Origin: Streptomyces subrutilus
GTDB taxonomy: Bacteria; Actinomycetota; Actinomycetes; Streptomycetales; Streptomycetaceae
Length of the DNA: 64,000 bases
Assembly (NCBI RefSeq): GCF_008704535.1
Contig: NZ_CP023701.1
Coordinates: forward strand, 5,622,001-5,686,000
Reading direction: 5' to 3'
Every line of letters starts with the position of its first letter. Position 1 is the stretch's first letter. Made by a program: the position numbers and the translations under genes. Below are positions 10,547 through 18,659 of the stretch, in pieces. Below the pieces are notes generated by a model. That model was not told the DNA's origin, searched no databases, and saw nothing but the letters and a program-made list of their open reading frames with translations.

Positions 10547-11722
10547 TCAGGCCCACTCCCAGGCGATGCCGAGGATGCCGCGCCGTACGGTCTGCTCCAC
10601 CAGGTGCACCGCCCGGTGCCGGCCGCTCGGTGTCAGGTCCGCGAGCCCGGTGTGCGGGGCCCGCGGACCGGAGCGGGCGAAGCGCCGGCAGCGCACCGGC
10701 AGGGCCGCCTCGTCGAAGCGGACCTGGAGCATGTACTGGCCGCCCGCGTAGCTGAAGCCGCGCACGTACTCGCCGCTGCGCGCGCCCGTGCCGTCCTCGA
10801 CGCCGTAGCCGAAGACGTACGTGTCCCCGCGCCGCAGCCGCGCGTCGAACAGCAGCTCCGCCACCACCACTCCCGCCGCCGGGTGGCACCGCACGCGCCC
10901 GGTGCGGCAGTTCTCGTACGCCGTCACCCGCACCCGGGAGGCGTCGCAGCCCGGGTCGCCGTGGTGGACGACGAGGTAGCGGTCCACCCCGTCCCGGTGG
11001 GCCCGGACGATCTGCTGCGATTCGCGGGACCACAGCTCGCCCGCCGGGCCGATGCGCACCCGCTCGTGGTGGCCGACCGAGTGCAGGCCGCCGTCCGGCG
11101 GCAGGTCCAGGGCCTCCACGAGCCGCTCCACGGCGGCGCCGACGCTCACCAGGGCCCGGTACGAGCGCGAGGCGGGGCGGGCCGGGCCGGGCGCGGACTC
11201 GGGGCCGGTGAGCAGCCGCAGCAGGGCGCCGTCGGGGAGTTCGAGGATCTGCTCCAGCGCGGTGACCGCCCGCAGGGACTCGGCGTGGCGGGGGCGCCGG
11301 GCCCCCTGCTGCCAGTAACTGAGGCTGGTCACGCCGAGCTTGATGCCGCGCGCGGCGAGCCGGTGCTGCACCCGGTGCAGCGGGAGGCCGCGGGCGGCGA
11401 GGGCGGCGCGCAGGGCGAGGTGGAAGGGGCCGGCGTGCAACAGCCGCCCGAGCTCGGGCACCCCGGCCCTGCCCGTGAGGCCGTCCGCACCGGCCGTGCC
11501 CGTCGGGTCGGCGGCCCCGGCCCCGGCCCCGGCCGCGCCCGCGGCGCTCTGCGCGGCTCCGGCGCCGGCCGTCGCGTCCCTCGTGTCCGTGGCGCGCGGC
11601 GCGTCCGTGGCGTTCGCCGGATTCGCGGCGGCCGGCGCGTCCGGCGGGTCGGAGCCGCCGGCCGGGCGCCGCGGATGCGTCGTGCGCGTCGTCCTGCCCG
11701 CCGGGTCCCCGGTCGGCCCCAT
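10547..11722 (-). CDS. Helix-turn-helix (XRE-like) regulator with long disordered N-terminus
   Basis: 391 residues from the ATG at 11722, chosen over a GTG 24 bases upstream because GAGGAG is correctly spaced. The first ~85 residues are low-complexity Ala/Pro/Thr/Asp. Residues ~95-155 contain an XRE-like helix-turn-helix, with KLGVTSLSYWQQGARRPRHA as the recognition region. The remaining ~230 residues form an unrecognised, beta-rich domain of the type found in Streptomyces regulators. The gene is divergent from the secreted protease gene, and the region between them holds a palindrome and three copies of GTTCACAC. This fits a regulator acting on itself and on the protease operon. The inducing signal is unknown. 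Confidence 0.75.
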   Translation of the reverse strand: MGPTGDPAGRTTRTTHPRRPAGGSDPPDAPAAANPANATDAPRATDTRDATAGAGAAQSAAGAAGAGAGAADPTGTAGADGLTGRAGVPELGRLLHAGPFHLALRAALAARGLPLHRVQHRLAARGIKLGVTSLSYWQQGARRPRHAESLRAVTALEQILELPDGALLRLLTGPESAPGPARPASRSYRALVSVGAAVERLVEALDLPPDGGLHSVGHHERVRIGPAGELWSRESQQIVRAHRDGVDRYLVVHHGDPGCDASRVRVTAYENCRTGRVRCHPAAGVVVAELLFDARLRRGDTYVFGYGVEDGTGARSGEYVRGFSYAGGQYMLQVRFDEAALPVRCRRFARSGPRAPHTGLADLTPSGRHRAVHLVEQTVRRGILGIAWEWA

Positions 11723-11734
11723 GGCGACTCCTCT

Positions 11735-11835
11735 GTGAACGTTCACACGGGCCGGCGCGGGGGAGGGCGCCGGCGGCTCCGGGGGACCAGGTGAAACGGC
11801 GGCAACCGTTCACACCCCAGCCCCACCGTTCACAC
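11735..11835. promoter_or_regulatory. Candidate operator cluster between regulator and protease genes
   Basis: GTGAACGTTCAC (11735-11746) is a perfect 12-bp palindrome 13 bases ahead of the regulator ATG. ACCGTTCACAC occurs at 11805-11815 and again at 11825-11835, exactly 20 bases apart (about two helical turns). The palindrome itself continues into a third GTTCACAC at 11741-11748. Such spaced repeats on a divergent promoter suggest cooperative binding, most simply by the adjacent HTH protein. Confidence 0.5.
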
Positions 11836-11950
11836 TGCGATGTCACCGTGCATTGAACCGTGTTGACCTGATCGCGACAACACCCCGATGCTCCTCCACA
11901 GCGTCCGGACGCGCTCCTCCACCCCCACTCCCCACCTCGGGAGGAACGCG

Positions 11951-12583
11951 ATGCGCCATCCCCACCGGCGGCATACCCTCGCCGCCTTCATCTCCGCCCT
12001 GCTCCTCGTCCTGCCCCTCGGCATCGGCACCGCCGCCGCTGCCGGGACCGGCACGGGCGCCGGCACGACGACCGTCGGCACCCCCGGCGAGCGTGCGGCG
12101 CTCGCCACCAAACGCCTCGACATCACCATGCAGGCGCAGCAGAAGACGAACTGGTGCTGGGCCGCGGCCGGCAACACCATCGCCACCTGGTTCGGCCGCA
12201 CCTACAGCCAGAACCAGTTCTGCAACGCCGCCTTCAACCGCCAGCAGGGCTACGACTGCCCCAACAACCAGGCCAGCCTGGCCAACGTGCAGACCGGCCT
12301 GCGCTGGGCGGGCGTCAACTCGGGCTCGTACGTCACCGGCTGGCTCCAGTACGCCACCGTCCAGACCGAGATCAACGCCAACCGCCCCGTCGAGACCCGC
12401 ATCCAGTGGTCCAACGGCGGCGGCCACATGCACGTCCTCTACGGCTACGACACCGCGAGCAACTGGGTCTACTGGGGCGATCCCTGGCCCTCCAGCGACC
12501 GCTACAACTGGGCCTCCCACTCCTGGTACGTGAACAACAGCACCTTCTCCTGGACCCACTCCCTCTACCGGATCGGGGCGTGA
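11951..12583 (+). CDS. Secreted papain-like cysteine protease family protein
   Basis: 210 residues from the ATG at 11951, which has GGGAGGAA in front. A Sec signal peptide (RHPHRR, hydrophobic core, cut near AAAAG at ~31) is followed by the mature domain. The papain-like nucleophile motif QQKTNWCWAAAGNTIATWFG is at ~63-82 (Cys69). Its partner His is in GGGHMHVLYGYD (His159 or His161), with WGDPW beyond supplying an acidic residue. This is the compact C39/C70-like bacterial papain-like class. The protein should act outside the cell as a peptidase or peptide-bond-forming enzyme; no substrate can be named. The next gene starts six bases after its stop, so they form an operon. Confidence 0.82.
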   Translation: MRHPHRRHTLAAFISALLLVLPLGIGTAAAAGTGTGAGTTTVGTPGERAALATKRLDITMQAQQKTNWCWAAAGNTIATWFGRTYSQNQFCNAAFNRQQGYDCPNNQASLANVQTGLRWAGVNSGSYVTGWLQYATVQTEINANRPVETRIQWSNGGGHMHVLYGYDTASNWVYWGDPWPSSDRYNWASHSWYVNNSTFSWTHSLYRIGA

Positions 12584-12588
12584 CCGCC

Positions 12589-13386
12589 ATGACCCTGCGC
12601 GCCTCCGCCGCCGCCGCGGTCCTCGCGGCCACCGCCCTCCTCGGCCTCGCCGGACCGGCGTCCGCGGCCCCCGTGCCGCAGCCCGCCGCCGCCACCGCCG
12701 AGGTGCTGGACGCCGCCGGCCGGGCCGCGGCCGCCCCCGACTCCCTCGCCACCGTCTCCCGCTTCTTCGCCCGGGAGGGCCGGGTATCGGTCGCCGCCGC
12801 CCGGCCCCGCATCGAGGGCGGCGCGGTCCCGGTCCACTACCTCTCCCCGGACTTCGTCGCGGGCAGGGCCGGAGCCCCGGTGGCCCGTCTGGAGTTCCTG
12901 GCCAGCAAGGCCGTCTCCGCGGACGGGCAGCAGGCCGCCCTGTGGACCGCCCGTACGGAGGCCGGCTGGCAGGTGGTGAACATCGCCACCGGCGACGACG
13001 AGTTCCGCTACGCGCAGCTGGGGGCCGCGAAGCTCCCGGGCGGGACCGTCTTCCGGGAGCCGCAGATCGACGCCTGGTACGTGTCCGGGGGCAACAGGGT
13101 GCTGCCGCTGGACGAGGACGCCGTACGGGCCGTCGGAGCCGGCGGCACCACGCTCACCGGCTACCGCGACCGGGTCGTCGCGGCGTACGCCGACAAGCTC
13201 CCGGGCTCCGCCTACGCCGAGGGGGGCATGGCCGGAGGCTTCGAGGAGGGGTCCCCGGCGGCCCCGGCCGCCGCGGAGCCCGGATCCGGGGCGGCGCTGG
13301 CGGCCGGCGGCGCCGGGGCGCTCGCCCTGGGCGGCATCGGGGTCCTGGCCCTGCGCCGCTCCCGGCGCGCCGCAGCCGCGGCGTGA
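12589..13386 (+). CDS. Secreted protein of unknown function with C-terminal membrane anchor
   Basis: 265 residues, not recognised as a known family. It has a Sec signal peptide (VLAATALLGLAGPASAAP, cut near residue 27), an ~205-residue extracytoplasmic region with mixed alpha/beta character (sequences such as AARTEAGWQVVNIATGDDEF and YLSPDFVAG), and a C-terminal hydrophobic segment (~237-256) ending in Arg-rich LRRSRRAAAAA. It would be held at the membrane with its body outside. The ATG at 12589 has GATCGGGG at a normal distance; a GTG overlapping the protease stop is an alternative. Pairing with the protease suggests it is a partner, substrate or inhibitor, which is inference from position alone. 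Confidence 0.7.
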   Translation: MTLRASAAAAVLAATALLGLAGPASAAPVPQPAAATAEVLDAAGRAAAAPDSLATVSRFFAREGRVSVAAARPRIEGGAVPVHYLSPDFVAGRAGAPVARLEFLASKAVSADGQQAALWTARTEAGWQVVNIATGDDEFRYAQLGAAKLPGGTVFREPQIDAWYVSGGNRVLPLDEDAVRAVGAGGTTLTGYRDRVVAAYADKLPGSAYAEGGMAGGFEEGSPAAPAAAEPGSGAALAAGGAGALALGGIGVLALRRSRRAAAAA

Positions 13387-13395
13387 CCCGCTGAC

Positions 13396-13434
13396 CGGGG
13401 GCCCGGGCCGGCTCCCACCCCGGGCCGGGCCCCC
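13396..13434 (+). terminator. Terminator after the protease operon
   Basis: An imperfect GC-rich inverted repeat (15 of 16 bp, loop of ~8) begins about ten bases past the stop of the anchored protein gene and precedes uvrC. Confidence 0.5.
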
Positions 13435-13520
13435 GACCGGCGACCCGCGCCGCCCGCGACCCCCGCCGCGGGCGGCGGGCGTACCGCGGGTTGTCGGTGC
13501 GCGCAAGTAGGGTGGACGGC

Positions 13521-15527
13521 ATGGCCGACCCTTCCAGCTACCGCCCCAAGCCCGGACAGATCCCGGACTCCCCGGGGGTGTACAAGTTCCGCGACGAGCA
13601 CCGCCGGGTGATCTACGTGGGGAAGGCCAAGAGCCTGCGCCAGCGGCTGGCCAGCTACTTCCAGGACCTCGCCGGACTGCACCCGCGCACGGCCACCATG
13701 GTCACCACGGCCGCCTCCGTCGAGTGGACCGTCGTCTCCACCGAGGTCGAGGCGCTCCAGCTGGAGTACTCCTGGATCAAGGAGTTCGACCCCCGCTTCA
13801 ACGTCAAGTACCGCGACGACAAGAGCTACCCCTCCCTCGCGGTCACCCTGAACGAGGAGTACCCCCGCGTCCAGGTCATGCGCGGCCCCAAGAAGAAGGG
13901 CGTGCGCTACTTCGGCCCGTACGGGCACGCCTGGGCCATCCGCGAGACCGTCGACCTGATGCTGCGGGTCTTCCCCGTCCGCACCTGCTCCGCCGGGGTG
14001 TTCAAGCGCTCCGCGCAGATCGGCCGCCCCTGCCTCCTCGGCTACATCGGCAAGTGCTCCGCGCCCTGCGTCGGCCGGGTCACCCCGGAGGAGCACCGCG
14101 AACTCGCCGAGGACTTCTGCGACTTCATGGCCGGCCGCACCGGCACCTACCTCACCCGCCTCGAACAGCAGATGCACGAGGCCGCCGAGAACATGGAGTA
14201 CGAGAAGGCCGCCCGGCTGCGCGACGACATGGGGGCGCTGCGCCGGGCCATGGAGAAGAACGCCGTCGTCCTCGCCGACGCCACCGACGCCGACCTCGTC
14301 GCGGTCGCCGAGGACGAGCTCGAAGCCGCGGTGCAGATCTTCCACGTCCGCGGCGGCCGGGTGCGCGGCCAGCGCGGCTGGGTCACCGACAAGGTCGAGG
14401 CCGTCGACACCGCCGGCCTGGTCGAGCACGCCCTCCAGCAGCTCTACGGGGAGGAGCAGGGCGAGGCCGTGCCCAAGGAGGTGCTGGTCCCGGCGCTCCC
14501 CGAGGACACCCCCGCCCTGGGCCAGTGGCTCGCCGAGCGGCGCGGGTCGCACGTCAGCCTGCGGATCCCGCAGCGCGGCGACAAGAAGGCCCTGATGGAG
14601 ACCGTCCACCGCAACGCGGTGCAGTCCCTCGCCCTGCACAAGACCAAGCGCGCCAGCGACCTCACCACCCGCTCCCGCGCCCTGGAGGAGATCGCCGGGG
14701 CGCTGGAGCTGGACAGCGCACCGCTGCGCATCGAGTGCTTCGACATCTCGCACCTCCAGGGCGACGACGTGGTGGCGTCCATGGTCGTCTTCGAGGACGG
14801 GCTGGCCCGCAAGAGCGAGTACCGCCGCTTCCAGATCAAGACCTTCGAGGGGCAGGACGACGTCCGCTCCATGCACGAGGTCATCTCCCGCCGCTTCCGC
14901 CGCTACCTCCAGGAGAAGCTGAAGACGGGCGAATGGGAGCCGGAGGAGGCCGGAGAGGCCCCCGAGGACGACGGGCGCCCCAAGCGCTTCGCCTACCCGC
15001 CGCAGCTCATCGTGGTCGACGGCGGCCGGCCGCAGGTCGCCGCAGCCAAGCGGGCCCTGGAGGAGCTCGGGATCGACGACGTCGCCGTCTGCGGCCTGGC
15101 CAAGCGGCTGGAGGAGGTCTGGCTGCCCGGCGAGGACGACCCCGTCGTCCTGCCCCGCACCAGCGAGGGCCTCTACCTGCTCCAGCGGGTGCGCGACGAG
15201 GCCCACCGGTTCGCCATCCAGTACCAGCGCAGCAAGCGCGGCAAGCGCCTGAAGGCCGGACCGCTGGACGAGGTGCCCGGCCTCGGCGAGAGCCGCAGGC
15301 AGGCCCTGGTCAAACACTTCGGTTCGGTGAAAAAGCTGAGACAGGCGACAATCGACCAGATCTGCGAGGTCCCGGGCATAGGCCGCAAGACGGCCGAGAC
15401 GGTGGCCGCGGCCCTCGCCGGGGCGGTTCCCGCCGGTCCCGCGGTCAACACGGCCACAGGAGAGATCATTGAGGACGAGACCCCCGCACCCGCGGGAGCA
15501 TCGTCCGAACGGGGGACCGCGCCATGA
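13521..15527 (+). CDS. uvrC: Excinuclease ABC subunit C
   Basis: 668 residues from the ATG at 13521 (MADPSSYRPKPGQIPDSPGV). An N-terminal GIY-YIG nuclease domain carries GVYKF and IYVGKAKSLRQRL (~17-45). A Cys-containing stretch with GYIGKCSAPC follows, then a UVR motif for UvrB contact around residues 215-250, the RNase H-like C-terminal nuclease domain (ECFDISHLQGDDVVASMVVF and IVVDGGRPQV) and two helix-hairpin-helix units (EVPGLGESRRQALVKHFGS and EVPGIGRKTAETVAAAL). It cuts DNA on both sides of a lesion held by UvrAB. TAGGGT lies 7 bases before the ATG, so the transcript may be leaderless. The stop overlaps the rapZ start (ATGA), so it heads a coupled operon. Confidence 0.97.
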   Translation: MADPSSYRPKPGQIPDSPGVYKFRDEHRRVIYVGKAKSLRQRLASYFQDLAGLHPRTATMVTTAASVEWTVVSTEVEALQLEYSWIKEFDPRFNVKYRDDKSYPSLAVTLNEEYPRVQVMRGPKKKGVRYFGPYGHAWAIRETVDLMLRVFPVRTCSAGVFKRSAQIGRPCLLGYIGKCSAPCVGRVTPEEHRELAEDFCDFMAGRTGTYLTRLEQQMHEAAENMEYEKAARLRDDMGALRRAMEKNAVVLADATDADLVAVAEDELEAAVQIFHVRGGRVRGQRGWVTDKVEAVDTAGLVEHALQQLYGEEQGEAVPKEVLVPALPEDTPALGQWLAERRGSHVSLRIPQRGDKKALMETVHRNAVQSLALHKTKRASDLTTRSRALEEIAGALELDSAPLRIECFDISHLQGDDVVASMVVFEDGLARKSEYRRFQIKTFEGQDDVRSMHEVISRRFRRYLQEKLKTGEWEPEEAGEAPEDDGRPKRFAYPPQLIVVDGGRPQVAAAKRALEELGIDDVAVCGLAKRLEEVWLPGEDDPVVLPRTSEGLYLLQRVRDEAHRFAIQYQRSKRGKRLKAGPLDEVPGLGESRRQALVKHFGSVKKLRQATIDQICEVPGIGRKTAETVAAALAGAVPAGPAVNTATGEIIEDETPAPAGASSERGTAP

Positions 15528-16471
15528 CCGAGCACGAGACCACGCACGACCGAGACGGAGCACAGGTGAGTACGGGCACGACAGTGGAGCCCGGTGAGAC
15601 CGCCGAGGCGGCCATCCCCGAGCTGGTGATCATCTCCGGCATGTCCGGGGCCGGCCGCAGTACGGCCGCCAAGTGTCTGGAGGACCTCGGCTGGTTCGTC
15701 GTCGACAACCTCCCGCCGGCGCTGATCCCCACCATGGTGGAGCTCGGCGCCCGCTCCCAGGGCAACGTGGCGCGCATCGCCGTCGTCGTCGACGTGCGCG
15801 GCCGCCAGTTCTTCGACGCCCTGCGCGAATCCCTCGCCGACCTCGACAGCAAGGGCGTCACCCGGCGCATCGTCTTCCTGGAGTCCTCCGACGACGCCCT
15901 GGTCCGCCGCTTCGAGTCGGTCCGCCGCCCGCACCCCCTGCAGGGCGACGGGCGCATCACCGACGGCATCGCCGCCGAGCGCGACCTGCTGCGCGAGCTG
16001 CGCGGGGACGCCGACCTGGTGATCGACACCTCCAGCCTGAACGTGCACGAACTGCGCGCCAAGATGGACGCCCAGTTCGCCGGCGACGAGGAGCCCGAGC
16101 TGCGGGCCACCGTCATGTCCTTCGGCTACAAGTACGGCCTGCCCGTCGACGCCGACCTCGTCGTCGACTGCCGCTTCATCCCCAACCCGCACTGGGTCCC
16201 GGAGCTGCGCCCCTTCACCGGGCTCAACGAGGAGGTCTCGGGCTACGTCTTCAGCCAGCCCGGGGCCAAGGAGTTCCTGGACCGCTACACCGAGCTGCTC
16301 CAGCTCATCGCCACCGGCTACCGCCGCGAGGGCAAGCGCTACGTGACCATCGCGGTCGGCTGCACGGGCGGCAAGCACCGCAGCGTGGCCATGTCCGAGA
16401 AGCTCGCCGCCCGCCTCGCCTCCGAGGGAGTCGAGACCGTCGTCGTGCACCGGGACATGGGGCGCGAGTGA
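15524..16471 (+). CDS. rapZ: RapZ-family nucleotide-binding protein (YvcJ)
   Basis: 315 residues. The P-loop GMSGAGRST is at ~39-47. The RapZ C-terminal signature VGCTGGKHRSVAMSEKLA is at ~286-303, and FLESSDDALVRRFESVRRPH and DTSSLNVHELR are also conserved. In E. coli the C-terminal domain binds small RNAs that control glucosamine-6-phosphate synthase; in Gram-positive bacteria the family binds and hydrolyses nucleotides with a less certain role. The ATG at 15524 overlaps the uvrC stop; a GTG 42 bases on is a second option, because the first ~30 residues are not conserved in the family. It is coupled to yvcK downstream through GTGA. Confidence 0.92.
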   Translation: MTEHETTHDRDGAQVSTGTTVEPGETAEAAIPELVIISGMSGAGRSTAAKCLEDLGWFVVDNLPPALIPTMVELGARSQGNVARIAVVVDVRGRQFFDALRESLADLDSKGVTRRIVFLESSDDALVRRFESVRRPHPLQGDGRITDGIAAERDLLRELRGDADLVIDTSSLNVHELRAKMDAQFAGDEEPELRATVMSFGYKYGLPVDADLVVDCRFIPNPHWVPELRPFTGLNEEVSGYVFSQPGAKEFLDRYTELLQLIATGYRREGKRYVTIAVGCTGGKHRSVAMSEKLAARLASEGVETVVVHRDMGRE

Positions 16472-17526
16472 CCCCACGGACCCCCCGGCTCAGCCGCCTG
16501 CGCCGCCTCACCCCGGGACGGGGCGAGGACGGCGCGGGCCGCCGCGCCGGCCGACGGCGCGGCGCCACCCCCAAGGTGGTCGCGCTCGGCGGCGGCCAGG
16601 GCCTCTCGGCCTCCCTCGCCGCACTGCGCCGGATCACCGGCGACCTCACCGCCGTGGTCACCGTCGCCGACGACGGCGGCTCCAGTGGCCGGCTCCGGGA
16701 GGAGCTCGGCGTCCTGCCCCCCGGCGACCTGCGCAAGGCCCTGGCCGCGCTCTGCGGCGACGACGACTGGGGCCAGACCTGGGCGCGGGTCATCCAGCAC
16801 CGCTTCCAGTCCCAGGGCGACCTGCACGGGCACGCCGTCGGCAACCTGCTGATCGTCGCCCTGTGGGAGCAGCTCGGGGACCCGGTGCAGGCCCTGGACC
16901 TCGTGGGCCGGCTGCTCGGCGCCCACGGCCGGGTGCTGCCGATGTCGGCGGTCCCGCTGGAGCTCCAGGCGCTGGTCAAGGGCCACGACCCGGACCGCCC
17001 CGAGGACGTGGACACCGTCCGCGGACAGGCCACGGTGGCCCTGACCCCGGGCGAGGTGCTCTCCGTCCAGGTCGTGCCGAGCGACCCGCCGGCCGTCCCG
17101 GAGGCCGTCGCGGCCGTCCTGGACGCCGACTGGGTGGTGCTCGGCCCCGGGTCCTGGTTCTCCTCGGTGATCCCGCACCTGCTGGTGCCGGAACTGCTCG
17201 ACGCGCTCGTCCAGACGAAGGCCCGGCGGGTGCTGTCGCTGAACCTCGCGCCGCAGCCCGGCGAAACCGAGGGCTTCTCTCCGCAGCGTCATTTGGAGGT
17301 TTTGGCCCGACACGCCCCTAAACTCGCCCTGGACGTGGTGCTGGCCGACGAGGCCGCCGTGCCCGACCGCGAGTCCCTCTCCGATGCCGCGAAGCGGTTC
17401 GGTGCCGCGGTCGAGCTGGCGCCGGTGGCCAGGCAGGACGGCTCTCCGAAGCACGATCCGGAGCTGCTGGCCGCCGCGTACGACCGTATTTTTCGGATGC
17501 ATGGAAGGATCGGCCCATGGCGATGA
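16468..17526 (+). CDS. yvcK: YvcK/CofD-like UDP-GlcNAc-binding protein (gluconeogenesis factor)
   Basis: 352 residues from the GTG at 16468, which overlaps the rapZ stop. After a basic leader of ~33 residues comes KVVALGGGQGLSASLAALR (~36-54), then VTVADDGGSSGRLREELG (~64-81) and GNLLIVALWEQLGD, all hallmarks of the YvcK family. In Bacillus and Mycobacterium relatives bind UDP-GlcNAc and adjust carbon flow towards peptidoglycan. Its place with rapZ and whiA, beside the glycolytic genes, fits that role. A weak GTG start and tight overlap on both sides suggest its synthesis depends on translation of its neighbours. Confidence 0.93.
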   Translation: MTPRTPRLSRLRRLTPGRGEDGAGRRAGRRRGATPKVVALGGGQGLSASLAALRRITGDLTAVVTVADDGGSSGRLREELGVLPPGDLRKALAALCGDDDWGQTWARVIQHRFQSQGDLHGHAVGNLLIVALWEQLGDPVQALDLVGRLLGAHGRVLPMSAVPLELQALVKGHDPDRPEDVDTVRGQATVALTPGEVLSVQVVPSDPPAVPEAVAAVLDADWVVLGPGSWFSSVIPHLLVPELLDALVQTKARRVLSLNLAPQPGETEGFSPQRHLEVLARHAPKLALDVVLADEAAVPDRESLSDAAKRFGAAVELAPVARQDGSPKHDPELLAAAYDRIFRMHGRIGPWR

Positions 17527-18512
17527 CGCCTGCGGTGAAGGACGAGATCTCTCGTCTGCCCGTCACCCGGACCTGCTGCAGGAAGGCCGAGGTCTCGGCG
17601 ATCCTCCGGTTCGCCGGTGGCCTGCACCTGGTGAGCGGCCGCATCGTCATCGAGGCGGAGCTGGACACCGGCATCGCCGCCCGAAGACTGCGCAAGGACA
17701 TCCTGGAGATCTTCGGGCACTCCTCCGACCTCGTGGTCATGGCCCCCGGCGGCCTGCGCCGCGGCAGCCGCTACGTGGTCCGGGTCGTCGCCGGGGGTGA
17801 CCAGCTCGCCCGCCAGACGGGCCTCGTGGACGGCCGCGGCCGCCCGATCAGGGGCCTGCCGCCCCAGGTGGTCTCCGGGGCCACCTGCGACGCCGAGGCG
17901 GCCTGGCGCGGCGCCTTCCTGGCCCACGGCTCGCTCACCGAACCCGGCCGGTCCTCCTCGCTGGAGGTCACCTGCCCCGGCCCGGAGGCCGCCCTGGCCC
18001 TGGTCGGAGCCGCCCGCCGGCTCTCCATCGCCGCCAAGGCCCGCGAGGTGCGCGGGGTGGACCGCGTCGTGGTCCGCGACGGCGACGCGATCGGCGCGCT
18101 GCTGACCCGGCTCGGCGCCCACGAGTCGGTGCTCGCCTGGGAGGAGCGGCGGATGCGGCGCGAGGTGCGCGCCACCGCCAACCGCCTGGCCAACTTCGAC
18201 GACGCCAACCTGCGCCGTTCGGCGCGGGCCGCGGTGGCCGCCGGCGCCCGCGTGCAGCGGGCGCTGGAGATCCTGGGCGAGGAGGTCCCCGAGCACCTCG
18301 CCGCGGCCGGCCGGCTGCGCATGGAGCACAAGCAGGCCTCGCTGGAGGAGCTGGGCGCGCTCGCCGACCCGCCGCTGACCAAGGACGCCGTCGCGGGCCG
18401 GATCCGGCGCCTGCTGGCCATGGCCGACAAGCGCGCCCAGGACCTCGGCATCCCGGGCACGGAGTCGAACCTGGACCTCAGCGAGGAGATGGCCGACAAC
18501 ATGGCCGGATAG
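17517..18512 (+). CDS. whiA: Sporulation transcription regulator WhiA
   Basis: 331 residues. WhiA joins a degenerate LAGLIDADG homing-endonuclease-like N-terminal domain (RTCCRKAEVSAILRFAGGLH, and later GAFLAHGSLTEPGRSSSLEV) to a C-terminal helix-turn-helix (KQASLEELGALADPPLTKDA with VAGRIRRLLAMAD). It acts in the nucleoid with WhiB to switch on division and chromosome-segregation genes when aerial hyphae septate. The ATG at 17517 has GGAAGGA 7 bases upstream and overlaps the end of yvcK by 10 bases. It is the last gene of the coupled uvrC-rapZ-yvcK-whiA run; a strong hairpin follows. Confidence 0.97.
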   Translation: MAMTPAVKDEISRLPVTRTCCRKAEVSAILRFAGGLHLVSGRIVIEAELDTGIAARRLRKDILEIFGHSSDLVVMAPGGLRRGSRYVVRVVAGGDQLARQTGLVDGRGRPIRGLPPQVVSGATCDAEAAWRGAFLAHGSLTEPGRSSSLEVTCPGPEAALALVGAARRLSIAAKAREVRGVDRVVVRDGDAIGALLTRLGAHESVLAWEERRMRREVRATANRLANFDDANLRRSARAAVAAGARVQRALEILGEEVPEHLAAAGRLRMEHKQASLEELGALADPPLTKDAVAGRIRRLLAMADKRAQDLGIPGTESNLDLSEEMADNMAG

Positions 18513-18539
18513 CCCGCCGCCCCGCCGCACGTACGGCGG

Positions 18540-18573
18540 AGGGACCCGTGCGCCACCGCGCACGGGTCCCTTT
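18540..18573 (+). terminator. Strong terminator after whiA
   Basis: A perfect 14-bp stem with a 4-base loop (5' arm 18540-18553, 3' arm 18558-18571), followed by TTT, starts 27 bases after the whiA stop. It separates the whiA operon from the carboxypeptidase gene. Confidence 0.85.
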
Positions 18574-18586
18574 GCCGTAGGCCCCA

Positions 18587-18615
18587 TTGACATGAGCATG
18601 GGCCGGTCTTGAGTC
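18587..18615 (+). promoter_or_regulatory. Possible promoter of the M14 carboxypeptidase gene
   Basis: TTGACA at 18587-18592 is a consensus -35. The best -10 at 17 bases is TGAGTC (18610-18615), which is poor. Transcription would start ~40 bases ahead of the ATG at 18660. Confidence 0.35.
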
Positions 18616-18659
18616 TGTCGTCCGAACGCTTTGGTGGCAGACGACGCCCAGGGGGGCAC

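Noticed and set aside
13212..15563. 783-residue antisense frame to uvrC
   Set aside because: Low-complexity shadow of uvrC; the sense strand has clear GIY-YIG and HhH motifs.
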